Source: Apostichopus californicus
Lineage: Eukaryota; Echinodermata; Holothuroidea; Aspidochirotida; Stichopodidae
Assembly (NCBI GenBank): GCA_020650975.1
Contig: JAIPMN010076372.1
Location: 3,182 to 41,282 of the forward strand
DNA: 38,101 nt
Direction of reading: 5' to 3'
The first letter of the stretch is position 1; each line of letters starts with the position of its first letter. Below are positions 29,651-38,101 of this stretch, piece after piece. The notes below the pieces were generated by a model. That model ran no database searches and was not told the DNA's origin. It saw nothing but the letters and a program-made list of their open reading frames with translations. A program made the translations under genes and the position numbers.

Positions 29651-30200
29651 CATGAAACAAGGTTTCCACAATTTGGCGTCTGGTCACTCAAAATTACCTT
29701 TGACCTCAATAAAATCTTGTACTGAACGTGTAACATTTACATACTAAATATGAGATTCGACCAACATTCCCTCCTTGAGTTATCGTGTTTACAAGGTTTT
29801 CACAATTTGACCTGTAGTGACCCCAAATGGGTCTTGAACTCAATGTAGTACTCCTTCAACATGAAATACGAGACGAATCCAAGCTTCCTTTCTTGAGATA
29901 ATGTGTTTACAAGGTTTACACAATTTTGACCCCTGGTGACCCCAACTAACTTTTGACTTCCACAATAAACTTGAGGCTTTTGCTCCTAAATGTGGTCCTC
30001 CTACTCTCGACATTGAGATTGGTCAAAGCTTATATCCTTGATATATCGTATTTACAAGGTTTTTACTATTTGGCACCAGGTGACTCAAAATGATCTTTGA
30101 CCTACCTACAAAACAATTTGGTTCTTCTACCCAATGTGTTACTCAAATACACCAATAATAGATTGGTCCAAGCTTCCCTTCTTTAGATATCGTGTTTAAA
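29650..30200. repeat. Tandem repeat, about 120-146-bp period (inverse of 1840-2240)
   Basis: Four units begin with GTTTNCACAATTT-like text near 29662, 29793, 29914 and 30060. Each is preceded by a TCGTGTTTACAAG-like word and contains GTGACCCCAA and TTTGACCTC or TTGAACTC. The inverse of AAGCTTCCTTTCTTGAGATA is the same core as in the 1840-2240 repeat, so the same family occurs in both orientations in this window. Confidence 0.75.
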
Positions 30201-30393
30201 AGGGAGGCGTCACCCTCCCTCCCCCTCCCCCAACACACACATACACAAACCCTACGCCTGTATGAATGCATAGGTTATGATTGTCATCGAAACCCAAACT
30301 GTAATCTTCTGTTTCACACCCCCATTTTTACTGGAATAATAGCCTTAACCCCGCCTACATCGGCTATCATTCAATCATCAAAATTTCCGAGGA

Positions 30394-30511
30394 GGGGATT
30401 GTCCGGGGGGAAATTGTCCGGGGGCCAATTGTCCGGGGGGAAATTGTCAGGGTTGACAATCGTCCGAGTAAGAATTGTCCGAAGGGGATATCGTCCAGGG
30501 GGAGTTGTCCG
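30394..30511. repeat. Right AATTGTCC array, about 8 units
   Basis: Units of 13-19 bp such as GGATTGTCCGGGGG, GAAATTGTCCGGGGG, CCAATTGTCCGGGGG, GAATTGTCCGAAGG and GGAGTTGTCCGGG. They are the inverse of the units at 24048-24112. Alignment with block 1 resumes 10-20 bp further on. Confidence 0.82.
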
Positions 30512-30597
30512 GGAACCCTATAAATGGTTCATGCATATTTATAAAGGGCTCTGGCTAGCATTATGTTGGTTACAGCAATGTGTATACATGACTTAAG

Positions 30598-31732
30598 GGA
30601 ATGTCACATCATTACATACTTGATGTTTTCTCTGTTAACCAAATCAATGGCAGCATCAAGGAACCATGAAATATTTTCATTCTGGTTTAGTTTTCTTGCA
30701 AATAAAGCAATATATATAGACTCACACTGATTACAATTAAACAAAATAACTGCATTTCACAAAATAAGTTAAAGTTGCAAATATATCAAAGTGGAGAACA
30801 AAATAAATGCAAGGAGCTATAAACAGGAATGAGATGAGAAATCATTGGTTCACCTTTTACACTTCTGACCAGGGCAAGTTCAAATGAGATGCAATATTAT
30901 TGTGTACGCAACTTTCGTGTGTACTGTGTATCGTTCTACAATGAGGTAGCTCCACCCATGCTTCTTGATGTCGGATGGTTGAAATTCGCCAACGCTTAGC
31001 ATGGTGTGTACACGATGGGGGTCACCGGCCATGCACAAATGGGCTGTAATATCGGTACTCTCTAGTTCCACAAAACCTGACAATTACAGTCTCTGAATAC
31101 GCTGAGAATTCCCATGAATAATATCTGACTTACACTTCTGGGCAAACTAACTGCGCCTCCCATTATTTACACATATATTGTGACATATATAAGCTATGGT
31201 TTTACTTCGCATAACTTTACATCTAAGCAACAAAATGTTACCAACCGTTTGCCGCGGAATGTGACGGATGTCTGATCGTTAACCAATCACAAAGCGTCTT
31301 TAAAATTGTTTCAATCAAGTCTGCAAAAAAGATTTATAGTTTTGAGCGTCGTTAAGACTGTATTCATGTCTCCGAAATGAGACTCATGGACTTACACGTG
31401 CAATTATTCTTATACATATTTGATTTTTTTTCACACCTAGCGCATAGACTGAGGAATGCTACAATGCTTTACACATTCTTCGAATATCTATGTTATCAGT
31501 ATAGACAATAGCTCCCAGAACCGTGTCTCTGGCTCTGTTAGGACATATATGACAGCGCCCTCTGTTAACACTGAAGAGCTTCATAGAATCGATGTACTGT
31601 GTACACTGTAAGTCTTTAAGTTGGTTAATTTATATTGTTCGATGGCCATCACTCCTGCTAGAGGCTGTATGGATTTTTGGCTCTAAATCAAGTTGTTTAT
31701 AAAATTGCGACAAGCGTTGACCTAATTGTCAA
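30598..31732. other. Block 2 spacer without counterpart in block 1
   Basis: After a shared 74 bp (30524-30597) the blocks diverge completely until CAATGTGACTCCAGCTGA at 31733. I see no credible gene, RNA or terminal repeat. GACAGCGCCCTCTGTTAACA near 31553 looks like transposon-derived text. Confidence 0.4.
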
Positions 31733-33100
31733 CAATGTGACTCCAGCTGAATTTTATTTCTTTACATACCAAATAAAAATTTCAAACTGTGTTGGCTACA
31801 CATAATATCGCAATTGTGGATTGCCATGTTGGCCCTATTTGAGCCTCACACAGAACCCACCACTACCCTTTACACGATCCACAGAGAAACATCAACCCAC
31901 TTAAAATGTTTGTGTGGGACCCATTTAGGACCCATTACTATCTCACGTTGGTTTGCCCATATTGGATCCACTGCTATTCTACATGGAAATGCCTGTTTGA
32001 TGTGAATATGGGCAAGGAGGACAACACTTCATGTGATCAATGATGGTTACCTATGCTAGTCTGACTGTTTCCCTTGTACATTATAACCCGAATACAACCT
32101 GTACAGGGCCAATATGTGTGTGATGACTGGTATAGTCAGGGTATTCTTAGAAAGGTAAGGAAGTGTGTGATACCAGGGCAGAGCATCCTTCAACATTGCT
32201 ACTGACTACTAATTAACGGCCTTCCATTGGCGGATTATTTGTCTCGACCTAATATATGAGGCCTATCGCCTTCTAAGACATATGGTTTGTTTCATTCTGT
32301 AATATACACATTCATCCCGTAATAAGGGTGTCATCGCAGACGGAATATTCTCTAACATATATTCGCTTTTTTTTGCTGTGTAAATTGTGCTTAGTAAAGA
32401 AAACCATCAATGATATAAAACTCCTCCTTCAGAATTACCAAGATGGCTAATATCGCATTCTTACATAATTGGACAAAAGATAATGGATGCGTTCTCTCTT
32501 CACCAAAGAAGCAACAAATTAACGTATCTTGCATTATCGGATCTACCCCCTCACTTGATAAACTAAAACCAAAATAAAAAGAACTGACATGACCTATTTT
32601 GAATTAATTGAAAATAATATGTCTTCCATTAAAAAATTGCCTCAAGTGTTTGTTGTTCTTACATTTGGTGCGTGAGTTTGGTATCCCCAGTCGATAAATA
32701 TTAGCGCATTGTTGATTGAACTTAAATTAATGATAACACTGCATTCTCTCTTCATCACTACGCATACAAATCTAATATTAATTATATGGTTCCAGGTTGA
32801 TAACATCGACACTCTACGTCAGCGGTGTTCAGACACCATCCGTTTATGCAAGAGTGATGACACATTGAAGCAGAAGTATACTATCATGTTCATTCACAGT
32901 GCATCCAGACAAGAGGTAAGTCGATTATATTTAAAGTGTGTATATTTTGTTGTGATCTTTCTTTTTCCTCTCTGAAATCACGCATAAAAGTATGTAAGTA
33001 CATTGAGAGATAAGGTAAGTACAACTCATCGTAACCGTTGCTATGATTTTCTTTATAAGTTTCTTCAGTTAAGCTAATGTACAGATTACTCTTGACAAGG
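31733..33100. repeat. Block 2 copy of the duplicated segment, with empty hAT site
   Basis: Matches 14018-14336 and then 17186-17960 in one run, without the 2.84-kb hAT element. The single GTGTGATG at 32118-32125 is the pre-insertion target. Contains the intact 40-codon exon. Confidence 0.88.
32796..32915 (+). CDS. 40-codon NLR-associated exon (intact copy)
   Basis: Acceptor TATGGTTCCAG precedes 32796 and donor CAAGAG|GTAAGT follows 32915. The 120 nt encode exactly 40 codons in phase 0, beginning VDNIDTLRQRCSDTIRLC and ending FIHSASRQE. Its phase is the one required after exon c of the cassette (23182), and it is in the same duplicated unit, so I infer that it is the next exon of the same transcript. 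The broken paralog at 17739-17775 keeps the last 37 nt and the donor. The peptide is probably helical, with a conserved cysteine pair spacing (C..C about 8 apart). No family is recognised. Confidence 0.72.
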
Positions 33101-34717
33101 CAACTCACCCATACCAGATATGTGCATTCTGACCTAACTATAGAGTAATATTGAAAGGACCACTAAACTATTTATCAGTGTTGCAGATGAGCAACAATCT
33201 TACCGATATAGCAAACAGTGACTAAAAATGAGTTTCTTTTTTGAAAAATTAATGGATTGATAAGACCTATGTTTTTAAGTCTAAAGATATCACATACTAT
33301 GGTCTCCATAAGGGAAACATAGTAAATATACTAATTGTACAGCGCAACATGGTTCATGCATAACAGTGTATGATGTTGTTTTGTTTCGGCTCATGCATTT
33401 CCCTCAGTTTAACATGTGGTTGAATTAGGGAGCACAAAAAGGACGAAATAAGTTCAAACAAAGTAAAACTACCATTGACTCTAATGCATAGAAATACACC
33501 ATGTTAGGACAAATGCAAGGTATAGCCAATACAACAACCAGTTTACAGTAGGTCGAAGTAACCATTCAATATGTATTAAAATAGTGTATGTTAAAAATGA
33601 TGAGCGTGAGAAACTGTCATAAAAATAATCCTCCGATGATATGTGCTCATCACTAATGGTTTTGTTTTTGGGCATCCGCAAGGGCAGCTTGCTGGCAAAA
33701 AGCATCCCAGGGAAACATTAAAGTTAAATATGTTCATGCTGTAACGTAGCAGTATGCAGTGGCGTACCTAGAATAGTTGGTTCCCGGGCAGATCTTTACT
33801 GTGTTACCCCATGCAGGGAATGCCGTCCTGAGGAGGGGCCTTAGGTGAGAAGAAATTTGGAACAAATGGCGTCCAAATGGGGGGCAGAAAGTTTTTGTCC
33901 GAAGTTTCAAACCTTGACCGAATTACCTCAGCTTATTACATGAACCACATTAAACACGCTGCGAATCTGAATTTATTTAAATTGACATCTGTAGCAGTGG
34001 CGTACCTAGAATATTTGACACTCAGGGCGGATCCGCTCTTAGTCACCTGTGCAGAGGATGCCGTTTTGGGGATGGTATAAGTAGAGGGGTAAATTTAACA
34101 TAAGGCCGATGGAATTCAAATTGGTGGTAACAGGCATGTTGTGTCCAAGTTATTAATAACGTCATATGGTCGGAAGTCACACCTTGCATATGCGTCTGAA
34201 GTTCTGAAACATGCTTTACATAGAAACACCTTGGCACATTGACCTAAATATGATCTCGGTCTTTAAAATTATAATATTGTGATGGAAGTATCATGGACCT
34301 GTTAATCCAATCATCATAAAATCTTTCTCTAGTATTAACTTCCATAAGCGCGGTGCTATCTAGAGCTCCCACTTCATATTATATTGTAAGCAAGCAATGG
34401 TCCGGAATTTCCAGACGGTTTAAATCACCTGGCACTAGATATTCTCCGCTACTTCTGGTTAATGTGTACTATGTGTATAAATATAAATCATGAGTTACTC
34501 CAAACAGAAGGAACATCAACTTCGATTAGTATTCCTATACAACATTTGTACAAACTAACTTTTGAGAAAGATACATTGTTACTAGAGAGCCACTGGTCCT
34601 AAATCGAATACTGCTATAGTTTATCCTATCCAATAGTTGTAATGATAATCTCTGTACAGACAATGCCGGTGTCACATGAATATTCAGAATATTATAAGAA
34701 AACTGGAGGTTAAAATA
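33101..34717. other. Block 2 intron or spacer, partly alignable to block 1
   Basis: 33101-33650 follows 17960-18430 of block 1. From there to about 34717 the blocks share little; this copy contains the 238-bp repeat at 33757-34085. I see no ORF supported by both copies, which argues against an exon here. Confidence 0.5.
33757..34140. repeat. Diverged direct repeat starting CAGTGGCGTACCTAGAATA
   Basis: CAGTGGCGTACCTAGAATA occurs at 33757 and again at 33995, 238 bp apart. In each copy it is followed by a GGGCAGATC or GGGCGGATC word and a GGAATGCCGTCCTGAGG or GGATGCCGTTTTGGGG word. CAGTGGCGTA is a common type of DNA-transposon terminus, so this is likely a transposon fragment in tandem. Absent from block 1. 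Confidence 0.6.
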
Positions 34718-34725
34718 TGACTTAC

Positions 34726-34783
34726 CTTCGCTGTTTTGAAAAGAAAAGGAGTCACGATTATATCTAGGACAATCATCAAACAT
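34726..34783 (-). CDS. Possible minus-strand first exon, block 2 copy
   Basis: The minus strand reads MFDDCPRYNRDSFSFQNSE and then a donor GCGAAG|GTAAGT. It has the same length (58 nt, phase 1) as the block 1 copy at 18844-18901. Upstream sequence, including TTTTATAAAA at 34838-34847, is well conserved. No following minus-strand exon is recognised in the window. Confidence 0.35.
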
Positions 34784-34984
34784 GTCTGCTCAAAACATGT
34801 ATTTTTTTTCCCACCCTCCGGAATACGATATATTGAGTTTTATAAAATTACCAATCGATATCATATGTTCTTCTTTCAAATAATCAACTACATCGTTTGA
34901 TTAAGTAACTTTAAGTAACAAGGGATTAACGTTTAACAAATATTAATCCGTTTCTTATAGTCTAGAGTATAAGCGAGTTCAGAG

Positions 34985-36871
34985 TTACGAGTGCGCATGC
35001 CCGATTCTCACTTGGGGTCAGGTCAACTGAGAATGAAATCCTCGGAAAACGTAAACAATGACAGCTTTTCATAACAATAATCGCACTAAGAATGGGTTAC
35101 TGCGACATTCGGAATTTATTTCAAGTGCATATTTCGGTGAGTTTACGACCTAAAAAAGTGTATAAAGGAAAAAGTAGGTAACACGGAAACCCCGTTCCCG
35201 GGGAATTTTAGTCACTCGCTGGAAATTTTGGATCAGAGATAAAAAAAAAAAAAATCTTCGTCACTCGCGGGAAATTTTGGAGCAGAGATAAAAAAACAGA
35301 CAGCAAAAACATGAAGAGGGAGGAAGAAAGAAAGAAAGGGAAAAATGAAAAGAAATAAGACGTGGCTGACAATAAAACATCATAGGTGAACCATTAAATT
35401 AGCACATTAAACTCTATTATTACCGATTTACCGTCAGTCACTATCTGCGGGTCAATATAGGCCTATGTGTACTACGTGACCTAGGCTACACCAAATATCG
35501 AACGTTACTTGGGCTCAGCATGTTACGGGACTTCAAAGTTATTCTGAAATTTTCGTTATTTGTTTTTCTTCAAACGATGATTGTGAAGGTTCCCATGTAC
35601 AAAATCTTACCCATATGCATTTCACCTCATTTTGTTATAATAATTATAACGATTTAATACATTTTTAGAAAATTTTAGCCAAAACCGCAGGGAGTATATC
35701 GAGTTTAAATCCATCTTCGCACGGGACTGTATATTATTATAACCTAGGGTATGGTACTGGTACACACTATTGTGCGGTACTTGAGAGTTGATGCTGTAAT
35801 GAAATGGATTCGTTTATTAATGCGGGGGTTCCACAATGTCATTTATAGTTATCTTTCGCCACTTTTTTAATTTATTAGATTTTTTGTGCGAAAGATTGAT
35901 ATTGTACGTATTGAAAGTATATTTTCTGGAGTAAACAATAGCCGATTAACGATAGAAATAAATCTGTACTATTCCTATGTATGTAGTTTATAATCCCGTG
36001 TTTACGTAGCCCCTATGATACATTCTTATTGTCTGAAGTTCCAAAAACGTGGTGACGTGTTGATAATTAAAAACTTTTCATTGTGAACTTTTGAACTTGA
36101 AGGGGTTGCCCTATTCCAATATCATGGAATTGTGGGGAACTCCCAATTTCTTTTTGTGTACGGATTACTAGTTTAATCCATGTGCGAACGTGATAATCTG
36201 ATATCTTACGTCGAGTATGTGTAAAGGATGGTGTGGGTTGCTTTTTTCCACGGTTTGTGCTTTTCTTTTGGAAGTGTATGTTAAAAAACAAAGGTCCTTA
36301 TATAGCGTGTTATTTTTTATATTTTTTATAACCGTGCGTGTAAGAGTGTACATACTGTAGCCTAGGCTATGCCTATTGAATTTATGACATTGACAGTCTC
36401 GTCACTAAGTGCTTTGAACCATAGATGAAAGTTGAGGAAAATACCGGTTGTAGTTACGATACCGGGATTCATGTTGCACCAAAACGACTCATGTGCTACC
36501 GTAACATGGTTTAACACATGTGTAGTACACTAACAGTCACTGTAAAAATGGGCCACCAAATCGCGTAATTTGGGCCTTCAATTTTCAAAAAGCTTTAGCT
36601 TCTGATGGGGGCACCTCCCCCCCTACAATGCGTTCCGCGGCGGGAAATCCGACTTAGTCGGATTTATGTTCCAGGGAAAAAACATTTTTTTCTGGCCGTG
36701 ACTGCATAGTAGAGGCATTGATATCTTGTAGTTGGCTTTTCATGTTAAGAAATATTAGTTTCTTCATTTTTATGCGTGATTTAAAATAAGCTTAGTCTTA
36801 TTCTTGGCATATTCCTACTACTTATAGGGTGGGTTCAATTTGTTCAAACAGAAAAAAAAACGATATTTATT
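34985..36871. other. Non-coding interior of the 2.6-kb TIR element
   Basis: No reading frame here shows a recognisable domain. There is a diverged direct repeat near 35210-35290 (TCACTCGCKGGAAATTTTGG with GAGATAAAAAA, twice). The minus-strand ORFs at 36067-36353 have no visible motif. The transposase gene expected in an autonomous copy is not present. Confidence 0.55.
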
Positions 36872-37434
36872 TTATTTGGTAAGAACATAAAAAAAAATCA
36901 GCAGGTGGGGGAATTTCCATGGGTTATTCCAAGGAATATTATTGATACGCTGCGATGGTGTACACTCTGCCTTTAGAAAGCACAACATTGACTCGGCAGA
37001 AATGGCATTGTAAAAAATTTCCCCGAGCCACCCAGACTCCAAATAGCTGAAGGCTTTACCATATTTATAGTCCGTCAACAGTCTTTGCTTCAGTTCAATG
37101 TTATCAATACTGGTAAAATAATGCGCAATATCAATGAACATGCAAGGGGGCCATTTTTCCATTGGAAATTCGCCTTCCCATGCAAGTGGCAAATCCGAAA
37201 AAGGATCGACGGGATCTCTCCTTCAACCTGAAGTACCGATGCGTAGTCATCTGCCTTTTCATTTCGCGCATCTGGTATGTTAACTTCAGCAATGTTCATC
37301 TGAACGGCAGCATACGCTAAAGCAACCAACTCTTCTTTTCGGCCACTCATTTTCAACTTTCGTTTCTTCAAAAATTCCTTCAGTCTGTCAACTTTCCAAA
37401 GTTTAAACTGTTCCAAACTTGTAGAAATATCCAT
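36872..37434 (-). pseudogene. Truncated, frameshifted SAP-domain transposon protein
   Basis: Starting at the ATG at 37434, the minus strand encodes LEQFKLWKVDRLKEFLKKRK followed by LKMSGRKEELVALA, a SAP motif (residues about 7-42), a helix-turn-helix DNA-binding fold. Near 37210-37213 one base appears lost: the sequel VDPFSDLPLAWEGEFPMEKW continues in another frame through GKAFSYLESGWLGEIFY and CFLKAECTPSQRINN, then breaks off. That second half resembles the middle of SAP proteins that normally continue into a zinc-chelating and YqaJ-type nuclease region, which is absent here. It is a deletion derivative, not a working gene. Confidence 0.7.
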
Positions 37435-37617
37435 CCCGAAGCGAAAAAACAGAGTAAATTTAGATGTAAGTTATGCGATTTCTAATGTTTACTGTAGGTG
37501 CTCATTAAGTTAGCGTGGTTACGCGAACAGACAACTCTCGTCTCAACAGGAGTATTCTTATTTGACCTGTTGACCTCGATTGAGCAATGCAAATAAACTG
37601 TTCTCTGAACTCGCTTA

Positions 37618-38101
37618 TTCGTTACATCGTCACTTGTTGGAGTAGTTCATCTTTCTATTTGGGGTATAGCAGCACTTCCCGCGACCTTAAACAGTCTAAA
37701 CCCGATTTCAGAACAGTAGCAAGCGTAGCAACAACATATTCAAACTCAGATATTCGACTGAGATAGATGATATGCTTGCTTATCTTTTTTTAAACAACCG
37801 GCAGTATATTTCAATCTTGCTTTGTGTGTGTACGTATTTCTTTTTTTCGGTTATGCACCATCTCTAAGAGTTCTCATATATATACAAACTCAACTGTTCT
37901 AGCTAAAAATATTTGGTATAATTATTATTTGGTGATTGTTGCGAAACCGAAGATATTGTTAGTGGTTTCCATAGCAATATGTGTGCAATTTGTATAGTTG
38001 TTTCTCTTTTACTTTACCACCCCTTTATATGTATTGTTTGTCTCATTTTGTAATTGACACATTTACTTGCTTACTGTTTATTCGATATTTTTATTTTGTC
38101 T
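37618..38101. repeat. End of block 2, matches 19074-19234 and 20763-21090
   Basis: Resumes the duplication after the TIR element: GTTACATCGTCACTTGTTGG, ACCTTAAACAGTCTAAAC and CAGTAGCAAGCGTAGCAACA. It then crosses the empty site of element B (GATGATATGCTTG near 37767) and continues to the window end. A further unit may follow outside. Confidence 0.88.

Larger units (their letters stand above)
24036..30522. mobile_element. About 6.5 kb of inserted DNA bounded by inverted short-repeat arrays
   Basis: Alignment to block 1 stops at about 24035 and resumes at 30523, where AAATGGTTCATGCATATTTA matches 12724. About 207 bp of block 1 (12517-12723) is missing here. The left edge carries an array of GGACAATTCCCC-type units and the right edge an array of GGGGAATTGTCC-type units, which are mutually inverse. 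This could be one large element with array termini, or several insertions. Inside lie the LINE fragments, the Penelope-like element, a foldback and a satellite. No transposase is recognised. Confidence 0.5.
34970..37617. mobile_element. TIR DNA transposon with truncated SAP-domain gene
   Basis: The ends TAAGCGAGTTCAGAG (34970-34984) and CTCTGAACTCGCTTA (37603-37617) are a perfect 15-bp inverted repeat. Block 1 reads uninterrupted at the corresponding place (TCTAGAGTA-TTCGTTAC near 19073-19089), which proves the insertion. The target duplication is short: the outer TA could be a 2-bp duplication shared with the TIR. The minus strand at the right end encodes a SAP-type protein. This gene type, together with short TA/AT-type duplications, suggests the ISL2EU branch of PIF/Harbinger, but no transposase remains. 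Confidence 0.85.

Noticed and set aside
36067..36353. Minus-strand ORFs as transposase remains of the 2.6-kb element
   Set aside because: No DDE-type or other recognisable motif could be found in the translated sequence.

Overview
This window looks like nuclear DNA from an animal. It is AT-rich, has short exons with GT-AG splice sites and is crowded with eukaryotic transposons. The one well-supported host gene is an NLR-type (NACHT domain) immune receptor. I infer a marine invertebrate, possibly an echinoderm such as a sea cucumber, from the style of the NACHT protein and of the repeats. The species cannot be proved from the sequence alone.

Layout. 1-2500: satellite-like and inverted repeats. 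2512-4599: a non-coding terminal-inverted-repeat (TIR) element, called A here. 5350-9226: the NLR gene on the + strand, with a possible tiny first exon, a large NACHT exon (5603-7101) and three small downstream exons (8098-8318, 8614-8690, 9168-9226). From about 7.9 kb to the end, the sequence is a tandem duplication of a unit that is roughly 7 kb once insertions are removed. Block 1 is about 7.9-21.4 kb and block 2 about 21.4-38.1 kb, running off the window. Block 2 repeats the three-exon cassette (21510-21799, 22799-22875, 23124-23182) and carries an intact 40-codon exon (32796-32915). The matching exon in block 1 is mostly deleted (17739-17775). All cassette boundaries are phase 0, so the cassettes could be spliced in series behind a single NACHT exon.

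Each block has its own load of mobile elements, and the other block often serves as the empty site. Block 1 holds a tRNA-derived SINE (8744-8976), an RTE-like LINE fragment (9668-11735), a hAT-like element (14337-17177) with a smaller hAT-like element nested inside it (15160-16133), and a second TIR element, B (19239-20758). Block 2 holds about 6.5 kb of inserted DNA bounded by inverted short-repeat arrays (24036-30522), which contains a LINE RT fragment and a Penelope-like retroelement with inverted terminal repeats. It also holds a 2.6 kb TIR element (34970-37617) with a truncated SAP-domain gene.

The most unusual observation is that elements A and B, found at unrelated sites and with different interiors, share three features: a TIR core GGKCAGKTCC, an apparent 4-bp target duplication, and multiple internal copies of a 15-bp motif GTGAC-N4-GKGACA (8 in A, 6 in B). 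They look like two families of one non-autonomous DNA transposon group with internal iterons. I cannot assign them to a named superfamily because neither carries a transposase.
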